In this document: one piece after another, positions 1 to 10,351 of the stretch
Layout: every line of letters starts with the position of its first letter
Numbering within the stretch: position 1 is the first letter of the stretch
Origin: JAFGPS01 sp964570855
GTDB taxonomy: Bacteria; Planctomycetota; Phycisphaerae; Sedimentisphaerales; Anaerobacaceae
Reading direction: 5' to 3'
DNA: 64,000 nucleotides
NCBI GenBank assembly: GCA_964570855.1
Contig: CAZMZR010000002.1
Location: 14,518 to 78,517 of the forward strand
Program-made: the position numbers and the translations under genes
The notes under the pieces: generated by a model
Databases searched by the model: none
The model's input: only the letters and a program-made list of their open reading frames with translations
What the model was told of the DNA's origin: nothing

Positions 1-1
1 G

Positions 2-3000
2 ATGCTGTTGAACGAATTGCAGAAAGACGAAAAAAATAATCTGACCGCCCTGAAGTTTGCCGATATCGACCTTATTCTCAGAGAGTACCTCAAGTTCGTC
101 GAAGAAGATTTTTTCGATCCCGATGTTCAGGTCACCACCGCCTGCAAAGCAGTACCGACGGCGGCGTTCGCCAAGGGTGCTAAGCTTTGGGTGGATGGTT
201 TCGCCGGGTTTGCCGACGCCGAGCTTGCTCTTCTGGCCGAATTGCTCAAGGCCGCCGACGATTCACAAATCGCTTTGTGCCTGGAACCGGAGAATCTGGA
301 TTTATCAAATCCGTCGGCCGATAAACTCAGCCCCGTCAGTTTGTTTAGTCCGACCGAGCAAACTTATTGCGCTCTTTTCGAGATAATCAAAAAAAACAAG
401 CTGCCCCTGGCCGAACCGATTGTCCTGAAACAGGCGATGAGATTCTCAGGCTTCCCACAGCTTGGCCATATCGAAAAATATCTGTTCCAGTATAAGGCTC
501 CGAAACTCCGGGCGGCGGACAACATTCATATCATATCGGCGCCCAACGAGCGGGCGGAGGTCCGGTTCGCCGCTAAGCGGATATTGCAGTTAGTCAGAGA
601 AAGTAACTATCGATACCGTGACATTGCGGTCATAGCATCGGATATCGATCGATACCAGCATTACATCGAGGCGTATTTCGACGATTATGATATACCATTT
701 TTTATCGATAAGCGAAAACCGCTGAACCGGCATCCGGTAATCCAGCTTATTAGTTCGGCCCTGCAGGCCGTCACGGGCGGTTTTTCCAATGGTGACATTT
801 TCGCATCTCTTAAAACCGACCTCGTACCGGTAAGCCGTTATGAAATCGACCTGCTGGAAAATTACTGTATCGCCTTCGGCATATCGGCCGGCGACTGGCA
901 AAGTTCCCGGCAGTGGGAATTTGCTGGCAGTGACAACGATGATTTCGACGAACAGCAGATCAACAAAATCCGGCAAAAAGCCATTGGCCCTTTGCTTAAA
1001 CTTCACGCAAAACTCTGTCCCGGCGGCGATACCGAAAAAAAAATCAACGCACGGGAATTTACACAGGTCGTATTCGATTTTCTCGATGACCTCAAAGTTA
1101 AAGAAACCATCGCCGAATGGATTAAAGGGGCCGAAAAAGAGAAAGACAATTCAACAGTCGAGGAGCATCAGCAGTTGTACAACAAACTTGTCGATATCTT
1201 CGATGAGCTTGTCGAGGTCTTCGGCGGCCATACATTCGGCGCCGGGGATTATTTTGTGATCATCGAGTCGGCTTTTTCACAGTTGACTCTGGCCTTTATC
1301 CCACCCACCCTGGACCAAGTCCTCGTCGGTTCCATCGAACGCAGCCGGCATCCCGATTTGAAGGCGGTCTTTTTGATGGGCGCCACGCAAAAACAGTTTC
1401 CCGTGCCCATCAGCTCTGACGGCATATTAAGCGACGACGACCGCCAGGCCGCTGCATCAGCCGATTTCTCATTGGCGGCGACCTCGGAACGAACGCTGGC
1501 CGAACGCCAGTACCTGGCATATATTGCTTTTACCCGACCCTCGGAACGGCTGTACGTTACATACCCCTGCGTTGACGACAAGGGCGGTGACATTCAGCGT
1601 TCGCAGTTTATCGCCGATATCGAATCGCTTTTTGAGAATCTCCGCGAAGAATCTATTGCCGATAAGCAGATTGACATTGAAAATATTCAAAGCCGGACTG
1701 AGCTTGCCGATTTGCTGTGCGAACGGCTCGGCGGGGACACCCTGGCGCGGACGGCCGATGAGGATGGGAAAATCAGCAGCTTACTGGATGAAATCCGCAC
1801 GGACGAACATCTCGCAGACTTAGGCGCGAACGTTCGTTATGCGATTGATTACGATAATCGTGCACAGCTTGATACGGACGTAGTACTGAACTATTTCGAG
1901 AAGAAGATAAAAAGCTCGGCGACAAGGTTGAGCACCTTTGCGGCGTGTCCGTACCGGCACTTTGCCAGGTATATCCTCGAACTGAAGGAACGAAAGGAAT
2001 TCAAGCTCGAACCGCTTGACCTCGGCAATTTTTATCACAGCGTTCTGGACACCCTTTTGAAAAGACTCAATACCGAGAAAAAGGATTTTGCCACAATCGA
2101 CGATAATGACCTGATAAAACTTCTAAAAGTTCAAATTGAAAAAATCATCAAAGAGAACGCTTTCCTGTCACACTTCGTTAATCATCGTGGCTATAATGAA
2201 TTTATCGTCCAGACCGCCTGCGATACCCTCGAAAGATGCGTCCTTGCCGTCGCACAAATGGTAAGGGCGGGAAGCTTCAGGCCGAAGCTCTCGGAAGTAT
2301 CGTTCGGCCGGCCACATCAATCCGAACGCAGCGGGCAACCCCACGATAATATCGGTAAATACGAGATTGCCCTTGCCGATAACCGCGTGCTGTCTTTATC
2401 CGGCAAAATCGACCGGCTGGATTTCGCGGACATAGACGGTATTAAAACCGCCGTCGTTTTCGATTACAAACGCAGCAATACTTCATTCAAATGGCCGAAG
2501 CTCTATCACGGTCTGGACATGCAACTGCCGATTTACATGCTGGCCGTTGTTAAAGCAACCGGTGCGGCAAAGACAAACATAGCAGGTGCGTTTTATATAC
2601 CGGTAGAAGTGAATCCTAAAACGGCCACGTTCGCGGAACTGCCCGGTAAAGCCGAAAAATTCGAATATAAAGCAAAAGGAATATTCAACGGTAAATATTT
2701 CAAACAACTTGACGAGACAGCGGAATCCGGCTGGAGCAAATATTACAGCTTTTGCGTGACATCGAATGACCAGCAGTACGGCCGCTATAACATTAGTGCA
2801 TCGCTCAAACCGGACGATTTCGAAAAGGTGCTCGAATTTACAGAGAAAAAAATAGTCGCCCTGGCCGAGGATATTATCTCAGGCAGAATCGATATTCAGC
2901 CTTACAGAATCGGCACGGAATCGCCGTGCGGCTTTTGCAGGTACGGCCCCGTCTGCCGGTTCGACTGGCAAATCAACGACTACAATATCCTGGAACCGGT

Positions 3001-3046
3001 AAATAAGCTTCAGGTTATCGAAAAGGCGGGGGGGCACAATGGCTGA
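2..3046 (+). CDS. addB: AddB-like helicase-nuclease subunit, 5' end outside window
   Basis: This is the second subunit of an AddAB-type helicase-nuclease, which resects double-strand breaks for RecA-dependent repair. The 1014 visible residues start inside the helicase-like region, so the true start lies upstream of the window; AddB proteins usually carry roughly 150 more N-terminal residues. The C-terminal RecB-type PD-(D/E)XK nuclease shows GKIDRLD near residues 801-807 and DYK at 821-823. Four cysteines that would hold a 4Fe-4S cluster are visible: Cys649 in 'AACPYRHF', and Cys976, Cys979 and Cys985 in 'PCGFCRYGPVC'. The gene overlaps addA by 8 bases, which indicates translational coupling. 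Confidence 0.88.
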   Translation: MLLNELQKDEKNNLTALKFADIDLILREYLKFVEEDFFDPDVQVTTACKAVPTAAFAKGAKLWVDGFAGFADAELALLAELLKAADDSQIALCLEPENLDLSNPSADKLSPVSLFSPTEQTYCALFEIIKKNKLPLAEPIVLKQAMRFSGFPQLGHIEKYLFQYKAPKLRAADNIHIISAPNERAEVRFAAKRILQLVRESNYRYRDIAVIASDIDRYQHYIEAYFDDYDIPFFIDKRKPLNRHPVIQLISSALQAVTGGFSNGDIFASLKTDLVPVSRYEIDLLENYCIAFGISAGDWQSSRQWEFAGSDNDDFDEQQINKIRQKAIGPLLKLHAKLCPGGDTEKKINAREFTQVVFDFLDDLKVKETIAEWIKGAEKEKDNSTVEEHQQLYNKLVDIFDELVEVFGGHTFGAGDYFVIIESAFSQLTLAFIPPTLDQVLVGSIERSRHPDLKAVFLMGATQKQFPVPISSDGILSDDDRQAAASADFSLAATSERTLAERQYLAYIAFTRPSERLYVTYPCVDDKGGDIQRSQFIADIESLFENLREESIADKQIDIENIQSRTELADLLCERLGGDTLARTADEDGKISSLLDEIRTDEHLADLGANVRYAIDYDNRAQLDTDVVLNYFEKKIKSSATRLSTFAACPYRHFARYILELKERKEFKLEPLDLGNFYHSVLDTLLKRLNTEKKDFATIDDNDLIKLLKVQIEKIIKENAFLSHFVNHRGYNEFIVQTACDTLERCVLAVAQMVRAGSFRPKLSEVSFGRPHQSERSGQPHDNIGKYEIALADNRVLSLSGKIDRLDFADIDGIKTAVVFDYKRSNTSFKWPKLYHGLDMQLPIYMLAVVKATGAAKTNIAGAFYIPVEVNPKTATFAELPGKAEKFEYKAKGIFNGKYFKQLDETAESGWSKYYSFCVTSNDQQYGRYNISASLKPDDFEKVLEFTEKKIVALAEDIISGRIDIQPYRIGTESPCGFCRYGPVCRFDWQINDYNILEPVNKLQVIEKAGGHNG

Positions 3047-6000
3047 GAAGAAGATTCTATGGACGAACCAGCAAAGACGGGCAATTACCGCACGCGGCAG
3101 TGACGTGCTTGTCACCGCCTCGGCGGGCACCGGCAAAACAGCCGTCCTGTCCGGCAGATGCGTCGATATCATATCAGGCAAGTCCGACGTCCGGAACCTG
3201 CTCGTCCTGACATTTACGGACGCCGCCGCCGAACAGATGCGTCTGCGAATCGCCCGGCAGCTCAGGGATGCATTCGAGCAAAAGCCGGACAATCACCTCC
3301 GCTACCAGCTTATTCTTCTGCAGGGCGCCGATATCAGTACGATACATTCGTTCTGCAAACGCCTTATCACGGAATACTTCTACAAGCTCGACCTGGACCC
3401 GACTTTCAGGGTCATCGACGGCGACGAACAGAAACTTCTCAAAGCGGAGGTCCTCGAAGAAACCATCGACCGCACATGGGGACAAAGTAACCTGCGTTCC
3501 GACCTGGAGCGGCTCCTGTACGGTCGTGACCTTCGGACCGGCGACGGCTTTCCAGCGAAGATTATAAGAATAAGCGATTTTTTGGACGGCATAGTTTCAA
3601 GAGAGAACTGGTACGAAAGGGCGGCAAAGCTTGCAGAAATCTCCAACCTCCTGTCTGGCGGCCTCGGCGAAAAACAGAAAAAAATCATCACAAACAGATT
3701 GAGTGACATTCTCAGCCGTCTCCGTTACGTCCAAAAGCTCTCTATAAGCGCCGGGGCGGACGCCGGCTGGGCGGAGAAACTCGAAGAAACGCATATAAAA
3801 ACTATAGCCGAATGTCTCGATTGTTTAATAAAAGGCCGCTGGGACGAATGCGCCGAGTCAATAAGAAATTTCAACAAGCCCAGGACTTACAAGCCTAAAG
3901 GCCCACCCGAGGAAATTGCCGAAGTGATCCGGCTGTCTGCAAAAAAGGCGGTGGACGAATTCGAGAATCTTTCGCAGCTTGCAACGGTTAATCCCGACTA
4001 CCTCGATAGCATCGGCGGTTCTTCCGGCTTGCAGACAAAAGTGCTCATTGAATTGATTAAACAATTCGATATGCTCTATAGCCGGGCCAAGCGAACGATT
4101 AACTGCCTGGATTTTGCCGACCTCGAACATTACGCCCTGAAACTTCTGACCAATGAAAATTCGCCGCTCGATGAGCCGTCGCCTTCTGAAACGGCCATGT
4201 CACTGCGGCAAAGATACCGGCACATATTTGTCGATGAATATCAGGACATAAATTCCGTCCAGCAGCGGATACTCCGGATGCTCAGCCCGGGCGGAAACAT
4301 CCTCCAGGTCGGCGATGTCAAGCAGAGCATCTACGCGTTCCGGGGGGCCGAGCCGAATATTTTCATCGAACAGTTGAATCTGGCATCGAGTGACCCGAAG
4401 AATGTCACGGGCGGCCTGCGAGTCGATCTGAACGCCAATTTCCGCTCCGCCAAAGGAATCCTCGATTTCGTTAATAAAATTTTCGGCCGCATAATGACGG
4501 TCTCGTTTACAGGCATCGACTACGACGAATCGGCCCGGCTCAGACCTGCACTCGCAGAGGAACACGAAACGCCGTCAAAAGGGGACAATAATGCTATCGT
4601 CGAATTTCATATCCTCGATGAAACAAATAACGACCCGGACGAACAAGACGAGCAGGCGGACGAATCCGACGGCAGCGACGATTTGAACCTTGTCACTTCC
4701 CGCCGTCGTCAGGCGGCTATGATCGCCGGCCGTATCAGGCAAATGGTCGGGGCGGACACCGGCAGGGCCCAGTTCCAGGTATTTGACAAAGAGCAAAACG
4801 CCTTTCGGGACGTCCAATATCGTGACATTGTGGTACTCATGCGTTCTTTGGCCAAAAAAGCGAACGATTATGTCGAAGTGCTTCGCCTAGCGGGCGTGCC
4901 CGTGAGCTGTCAGGCCAGCGCGGGATATTTTCAGGCGACCGAAATCAGCGACTGCCTTAGCCTGCTGAAAATACTCGACAATCCACAGCGCGATATCGAG
5001 CTGGCGGCGGTATTGCGAAGCCCATTCTTCAAGGTCAGCGACAGTGAACTGGCCGGGATAAAAATCCATAATAAAAAAGGGCCGCAGCCGGGTGACTATT
5101 ATAACTGCGTGCTGCAATATTCTAAAAACGGGCCGGATTCGAAACTTGCCGACAAGCTCAAGCAAATCCTCGCCCAAATTGAACAATGGCGGACAACAGC
5201 CCGGCGGGGCAACCTGGCGGATTTAATCTGGCAGATATACCGCCAGACTGGCTTTCTGTCTTTTGTTTCAGCGATGCCCAACGGCCGCTCACGCAGGGCA
5301 AACCTTCTCAAACTCCACGACAGGGCCATCCAGTTCGAGGGATTTGCAAGCAGCTCCGGCATACCATCGCTGAGACGGTTCGTCGAATTTTTCGAAAAGC
5401 TCCAGGAAGTCGGCCAGGATTGGGCACCCGCCGAGCCGCAGTCTTCGGCCGGGAACGCCGTTCGCATCTTAAGCGTTCACAAAAGTAAGGGACTCGAATT
5501 TCCCGTCGTCTTTTTAGCCGAGTTGGAAAGCAGCTTTAACAAAAAAGATGTCCAGGCGGATTGCCTGGTCGATACCGAAAATACAATAGGGCTGCAAATT
5601 ATCGATCGCAGAACTAACAGTAAACTGAATTCGCTCGCACACCAGGTCATTGCCGAGCAGAAACTTGCAACATCTCTGGCCGAGGAAATGCGCATCCTTT
5701 ACGTTGCGACAACCCGCGCCAGAGACAGAATTATATTAACCGCTTCACAGAAGCATACAAATTGCCGTCGAATTATAACAAACGGCCTATTCTTCGGTGA
5801 TGAGCCTGTCCCCGACTGGCAGCTTCGGGCCTGTCGCAATCCTCTGGAATGGATTCTCTACGGCCTTTCCGACCGGAAGATTCTGCAAGAAGCGTTCGAC
5901 ACCGGCCTGTCGGACAGGGCCGTCAACGATGATTTGTTCAGCTTCAAACTTTACGACCAGGCGGATTTGAAACGATTCTCCGAATTCGTAATAAATCAAA

Positions 6001-6794
6001 AGGCAAATAAATTGTCACGACCATCTTCGGCCGCTAAAAAAACAAACAAAAAAAGTCAACATTCCGAGCTTCTTACCAGAATCAAAGAATCCTTGTCACG
6101 GCAATATCAATTCGGCGATTCGCCCTGGATACCGGCCAAAACTTCCGTCACGGCGTTGACGCATCGTAACGAAGAATATATAAAATTCGATTATTCAGGG
6201 ACGCTGGACCGCCGACCTCGTGCACTCATGGCGACCGAACCGCAAACAATCGATATTCTCGAACCGAGACTAAAGGGAACCGCTTCGCATCTTGTCATTT
6301 CCCGGCTCGATTTATCCGCACCTGTCAGTGAAACGACGGTATCACGCACAATAGAAAAACTTGTTAACGAAAAAGCCATATCCGCCAAGGCCGCAGAGCA
6401 TATCGATACGGAATCAATCGTGACATTTTTCAACAGCGAGCTGGGCCGGCTGTTATTCGATACCGGCAATTCGGTCTTACGTGAATGGCCTTTCACTTAC
6501 GCTTTGCCAATTTCCGAATGGGATAATATGTTCGCCGTTCGAGATACGAATAACGAGATACGAGATACGATCATAGTTCAGGGTATTATTGATTTGTTGA
6601 TACGAACACCGCAGGGTCTTGTGATAATAGATTTTAAAACAGATAATATAAAACCCGGCCGGGCCGAACAACGCGCCGAATTCTACCGCAGGCAGTTGGA
6701 GCTTTACGGCAGGGCGGCTTCGGCCATCCTGAAATCCAACACAATCGCAAAATGGCTATACTTTTTGACGCCGGGTGTTTCTATCGAGGTATAA
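3039..6794 (+). CDS. addA: AddA-like ATP-dependent helicase-nuclease subunit
   Basis: This is a UvrD/Rep superfamily 1 helicase with a C-terminal RecB-type nuclease, the partner of the overlapping AddB. Walker A is 'ASAGTGKT' at residues 27-34 and Walker B is 'FVDEYQD' around Asp399-Glu400. The later helicase motifs 'VGDVKQSIYAFRGAE' and 'VHKSKGLEFPVVF' are clear. The nuclease motif 'GIIDLL ... DFKTD' has Asp1198 and Lys1200. At 1251 residues it is a normal length for AddA. The start overlaps the end of addB, and the next gene begins only two bases after the stop, so the three genes probably share one transcript. Confidence 0.93.
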   Translation: MAEKKILWTNQQRRAITARGSDVLVTASAGTGKTAVLSGRCVDIISGKSDVRNLLVLTFTDAAAEQMRLRIARQLRDAFEQKPDNHLRYQLILLQGADISTIHSFCKRLITEYFYKLDLDPTFRVIDGDEQKLLKAEVLEETIDRTWGQSNLRSDLERLLYGRDLRTGDGFPAKIIRISDFLDGIVSRENWYERAAKLAEISNLLSGGLGEKQKKIITNRLSDILSRLRYVQKLSISAGADAGWAEKLEETHIKTIAECLDCLIKGRWDECAESIRNFNKPRTYKPKGPPEEIAEVIRLSAKKAVDEFENLSQLATVNPDYLDSIGGSSGLQTKVLIELIKQFDMLYSRAKRTINCLDFADLEHYALKLLTNENSPLDEPSPSETAMSLRQRYRHIFVDEYQDINSVQQRILRMLSPGGNILQVGDVKQSIYAFRGAEPNIFIEQLNLASSDPKNVTGGLRVDLNANFRSAKGILDFVNKIFGRIMTVSFTGIDYDESARLRPALAEEHETPSKGDNNAIVEFHILDETNNDPDEQDEQADESDGSDDLNLVTSRRRQAAMIAGRIRQMVGADTGRAQFQVFDKEQNAFRDVQYRDIVVLMRSLAKKANDYVEVLRLAGVPVSCQASAGYFQATEISDCLSLLKILDNPQRDIELAAVLRSPFFKVSDSELAGIKIHNKKGPQPGDYYNCVLQYSKNGPDSKLADKLKQILAQIEQWRTTARRGNLADLIWQIYRQTGFLSFVSAMPNGRSRRANLLKLHDRAIQFEGFASSSGIPSLRRFVEFFEKLQEVGQDWAPAEPQSSAGNAVRILSVHKSKGLEFPVVFLAELESSFNKKDVQADCLVDTENTIGLQIIDRRTNSKLNSLAHQVIAEQKLATSLAEEMRILYVATTRARDRIILTASQKHTNCRRIITNGLFFGDEPVPDWQLRACRNPLEWILYGLSDRKILQEAFDTGLSDRAVNDDLFSFKLYDQADLKRFSEFVINQKANKLSRPSSAAKKTNKKSQHSELLTRIKESLSRQYQFGDSPWIPAKTSVTALTHRNEEYIKFDYSGTLDRRPRALMATEPQTIDILEPRLKGTASHLVISRLDLSAPVSETTVSRTIEKLVNEKAISAKAAEHIDTESIVTFFNSELGRLLFDTGNSVLREWPFTYALPISEWDNMFAVRDTNNEIRDTIIVQGIIDLLIRTPQGLVIIDFKTDNIKPGRAEQRAEFYRRQLELYGRAASAILKSNTIAKWLYFLTPGVSIEV

Positions 6795-6796
6795 AA

Positions 6797-8062
6797 ATGA
6801 AAGTATCCAGATTTGGTCGGAAAATTGCAGCTATATCCGGCATAGGCCGGCTCATGGAGGATTTGGGCAGCGCCTCCTCGAAAAACCGGGAAATGCTGAT
6901 GCTCGGCGGAGGCAATCCCGCCCACATTCCCGAAGTTCAGAAATATTTTCGATTAAGTATGGAAAAGCTCTTACAGGACGGCTGCGAATTCGAGCGGGCC
7001 ATCGGCAATTATGACCCGCCGGGCGGCAATACGGAATTCATCGATGCGATTGCATCGCTATTAAGGGACGAGCTTGGCTGGGACGTGACAAAAAAAAATA
7101 TCGCCCTTACCAACGGCAGCCAGACGGCATTTTTCATTCTTTTCAATATTTTCGCCGGCGCCTTCGAGGATGGTGACGACAGGAAAATACTTTTCCCCTT
7201 AGCCCCCGAATATATCGGATATAGTGACGTAGGTCTGGCGGAGGATTTATTCGTCGCCAATAAGCCGTTGATCAAGCATATAGATAATCACACTTTCAAA
7301 TATCATATTAATTTCGACCTGTTAAACGTCACCGAACAAATCGGTGCAATCTGCGTCTCGCGTCCCACCAATCCGACCGGTAACGTTTTAACGGATACGG
7401 AAATTGAAAAGCTCGGCGAGCTTGCCGGGACACACAATATCCCATTGATTATAGATAATGCTTACGGTACGCCGTTTCCGGATATTGTATTTACAGAGGC
7501 CAGGGCCAGATGGAACAAGCAGACTATTTACTGCATGAGCCTCTCGAAGCTCGGCCTGCCCGCCGTGCGAACCGGGATTGTTATCGCCGACGAAGAAGTC
7601 ATCGAGATGGTCTCAAGAGTTAACGCCGTGATTAGTCTTGCTCCCGGTGGTATGGGTGCGGCGATTGCGAGAGATTTATTCAAAACCGGTGAAATTATCC
7701 GTCTGGCCCGTGACATTATCAAGCCGTTCTACCGGGAAAAGGCCCGGGCGGTTCTGGAACAGGTATTCAGAGAGTTGGACGGGATTGATTTTCACGTTCA
7801 CAAACCAGAAGGGGCGTTCTTTTTGTGGCTGTGGTTCCCGGAGCTGCCGATCACCGACAGCGAACTTTACGAAAGGCTCAAGAAAAGAGGCGTTCTGGTT
7901 GTTCCCGGCAATTATTTCTTCCCGGGCTTGAAAGAGACATGGCGGCATAAAAACGAATGTATCCGCGTGAACTATTCCCAGGACACAGAGACCGTCACCG
8001 CCGGTATAAAAATCATCGCCGAAGAAGTAAAACGAGCCTATAATGCCGAACAAAGCAATTGA
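6797..8062 (+). CDS. avtA: Valine--pyruvate aminotransferase family protein
   Basis: This is a fold-type I PLP-dependent aminotransferase of the AvtA type, which exchanges amino groups between valine and pyruvate or alanine. The motifs 'SRPTNPTGNV', 'DNAYGTPFPD' and 'SLSKLGLPAVRTG' are present; Lys251 is the expected PLP lysine. An upstream in-frame ATG exists at 6752, inside addA. The ATG at 6797 is preferred because GAGGT lies just in front of it and the resulting N-terminus (MKVSRFGRKIAAISGIG) is typical of the family. The gene starts two bases after addA, although no functional link to DNA repair is obvious. The exact substrate is inferred from the family. Confidence 0.85.
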   Translation: MKVSRFGRKIAAISGIGRLMEDLGSASSKNREMLMLGGGNPAHIPEVQKYFRLSMEKLLQDGCEFERAIGNYDPPGGNTEFIDAIASLLRDELGWDVTKKNIALTNGSQTAFFILFNIFAGAFEDGDDRKILFPLAPEYIGYSDVGLAEDLFVANKPLIKHIDNHTFKYHINFDLLNVTEQIGAICVSRPTNPTGNVLTDTEIEKLGELAGTHNIPLIIDNAYGTPFPDIVFTEARARWNKQTIYCMSLSKLGLPAVRTGIVIADEEVIEMVSRVNAVISLAPGGMGAAIARDLFKTGEIIRLARDIIKPFYREKARAVLEQVFRELDGIDFHVHKPEGAFFLWLWFPELPITDSELYERLKKRGVLVVPGNYFFPGLKETWRHKNECIRVNYSQDTETVTAGIKIIAEEVKRAYNAEQSN

Positions 8063-8088
8063 CCGATTAAGAAACTCCTTCGACTGAA

Positions 8089-8190
8089 TTAGTTCTCAGG
8101 AACCGGTTCCCACCATAATCGTGGATAATCCCGGCCTTCGAGAATCCACCATATATCGTCGGTGCTATCGGCAAGATCGGCCTGTTTAAC
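8089..8190 (-). pseudogene. Decayed C-terminal tail of a GLUG-type surface protein
   Basis: The minus strand holds 33 codons with no start, read as 'DDIWWILEGRDYPRLWWE' and ending in a stop. The pattern matches the tail that closes GLUG modules here: 'IWVIWDGYDYPHLQWE' in the neighbouring gene and 'DIWFMPEDDYPSLKWE' in the gene ending at 12186. A stop codon lies directly upstream in frame. It looks like the remaining end of a lost paralogue. It also contains the palindrome GGAACCGGTTCC near 8099-8110. Confidence 0.6.
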
Positions 8191-8212
8191 TCATACCTTT
8201 AAGAACACATCT

Positions 8213-10267
8213 TTAGTCAATGATATTAATAGTAGTACACACCCGAAATCCAACGTCCCACCGGTTTTGTTGCGGGATGATTCCATGACGGCAAGCCACG
8301 TGGCAACGATCGCCTTTCTCACTCCAGCAACCGCCGCGTAGAATTCGATTAGTTACGATAGGCGTATCAGGGCCTGGTGGATTATACGGAGGACTTGTAC
8401 TATAATAACTGGAAATGTACCAGTCCCGGCACCATTCCCAGACATTTCCACTAATGTCACACAAGCCATAGCCTCCCTGTTCACCATAATATCCCACGGG
8501 AGATACAAATGGATAAGAGGTTAAGTTTAATGGATTACAAAAGTCTCTTATGTCATCATTTGCCCTATAATTTGCACTACTGCAATCAATATCATTACTC
8601 CCCCAGGGATACTGATAATACGGATCATGATAACCGCCACGCGCAGCGTATTCCCACTCGGCCTCGGTGGGCAGGCGATATCCATAGTAATCACAAAAAG
8701 CCTTGGCCCCGTACCAGCTCACATCCACTACCGGATAATCAGCCATGCTGTTAGTATCACGGCTGCGTACTATGAACTGCCCCTGAGTGTATTCTATCTG
8801 ACTGGAAGAAATTGCACTTAGGGTATAAAAATACGGCTCAACCTGGTTGCCGTCTGGGATAGCATACACCACGCCGTCAATAACATGGATTAGCTCACCG
8901 GCCAGCGCTGCATTGAGGTATTCAGTGTATTGGGCATTCGTGGTTTCATATTTGCTAATATTGAAGCTGTCTAAGGTAACCGAATGAACAGGTTTTTCAT
9001 CGTCATTGCCCACATCATAATGATCGCCCATCTCGAATGTACCGCCCGGAATATCTACAAACACAATCGTCGGCTTCGGTCCAGACTCCCATTGAAGATG
9101 GGGATAGTCGTATCCATCCCAGATCACCCAAATATTATTGAAGTCCCAGTCGGTAAAGTTTGTTTGCTGCGTCATCTGATTATGTGTCAGTGGTGTTCCC
9201 TGTTCATTATCAGGGCCCGCTGTGATAAGATAATAGCAGTTGCTAATACTGCCTTCACTGTCACTCAATCCGCACAGGCCACCGAGATAGTTACCCCCGG
9301 TTATCTTACCCGTGGAATAGCAATTGCTAATAATACCTATATTATATCCGCACAGACCACCAACTTGGACAGAATTCTCTGCGCCGATTACTATACCCGT
9401 GGAATAGCAATTTCTAATACTATTGTAGCTATTATATCCGCACAGGCCACCGAGAATATCACCACCCGTTATTGTACCCGTGGAATAGCAACTGCTGACA
9501 CTGCCATAGACGCTACGTCCACACAGGCCACCGAGATAGTTCGAATCATTTCTGCCAGTTGGCCCGGTTACCTTGCATGTTGAATAACATTTGTCGATAA
9601 TGCCGTGCTCGTGCTCTCCGCACAGGCCACCGAGCATGGCAGAACTATCTCCGCCGGTTACTGTGCCCGTTGAATAGCAGTTTATAATACTACCAAAATA
9701 GCACAATCCACACAGGCCACCGAGAATTTCAGAATCGTCTCCGCCAACTACCTTACCCGCTGAATAGCAGTGACTTATACTACCGTATTCGTTATGTCCG
9801 CACAGGCCGCCGAGATTTTCAGAATTATCGGAGCCGATGACATTTACATTTTCCAGACCAAGATTCTTTATCTCAGCATTTGTGCTGGAAATTAGACCAA
9901 ACAGACCAAGATAATCATTACCCACTCCATTGTCATCGATTGAAAAGTTACTTATCACGTGTCCGGCACCATCAAAGACTCCGGTAAAAGGAATTCCCTG
10001 AAACCACTTCTCAACATCATCTGTATCAGGAGCAATCACTGCCTTGACGAAGATCTTGCCGCCGGGAAGATTCGGGTCCAGGTCGATGTCGTCGGTCAGG
10101 ATGAAATTCTTGTTGTAATCTTCGGGACTATCGCCAAGCAGGATAAGGTCCTCAACTGTTGCGATTTGGTATGGGTCAGCCGCCGTCCCGCTACCGCCGG
10201 TATATCCCAAGGCATTGGCCGTGAATAAAAAGAATACAAAAAACACACAAGGTATTGACTTTCCCAT
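8213..10267 (-). CDS. Secreted GLUG-repeat protein with FGE-like C-terminal domain
   Basis: This is a large predicted extracellular protein of 684 residues. A signal peptide (MGKSIPCVFFVFFLFTANALG) is followed by the 'GGSGTAADPYQI' opening of GLUG proteins and about eight GLUG repeats of the type 'GGLCG...G.I..CYSTG'. A formylglycine-generating-enzyme/SUMF1-like domain follows, with 'VDIPGGTFEMGD', 'YRLPTEAEWEYAARGG', 'DISGNVWEWCRDWY' and a closing 'GFRVC'. True FGE enzymes use a cysteine pair; only one of the two positions appears to be Cys here ('GGCWSEKGDRC'), so a structural or binding role is more likely than sulfatase activation. The start is the internal ATG after a GAGG site. It is the last of three co-directional surface-protein genes. 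Confidence 0.8.
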   Translation of the reverse strand: MGKSIPCVFFVFFLFTANALGYTGGSGTAADPYQIATVEDLILLGDSPEDYNKNFILTDDIDLDPNLPGGKIFVKAVIAPDTDDVEKWFQGIPFTGVFDGAGHVISNFSIDDNGVGNDYLGLFGLISSTNAEIKNLGLENVNVIGSDNSENLGGLCGHNEYGSISHCYSAGKVVGGDDSEILGGLCGLCYFGSIINCYSTGTVTGGDSSAMLGGLCGEHEHGIIDKCYSTCKVTGPTGRNDSNYLGGLCGRSVYGSVSSCYSTGTITGGDILGGLCGYNSYNSIRNCYSTGIVIGAENSVQVGGLCGYNIGIISNCYSTGKITGGNYLGGLCGLSDSEGSISNCYYLITAGPDNEQGTPLTHNQMTQQTNFTDWDFNNIWVIWDGYDYPHLQWESGPKPTIVFVDIPGGTFEMGDHYDVGNDDEKPVHSVTLDSFNISKYETTNAQYTEYLNAALAGELIHVIDGVVYAIPDGNQVEPYFYTLSAISSSQIEYTQGQFIVRSRDTNSMADYPVVDVSWYGAKAFCDYYGYRLPTEAEWEYAARGGYHDPYYQYPWGSNDIDCSSANYRANDDIRDFCNPLNLTSYPFVSPVGYYGEQGGYGLCDISGNVWEWCRDWYISSYYSTSPPYNPPGPDTPIVTNRILRGGCWSEKGDRCHVACRHGIIPQQNRWDVGFRVCTTINIID

Positions 10268-10351
10268 TGCTCTGTCCTCTCTGTTTTTCAATACACCATC
10301 TCTTGACACATCCACATCATCCAGTATTAAAAATACCGAAATAAACTTTCC

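Noticed and set aside
9220..9800. Regularly spaced similar DNA blocks that could suggest a CRISPR array
   Set aside because: They are in frame within the GLUG gene and encode the protein repeats; they are not identical and have no leader.
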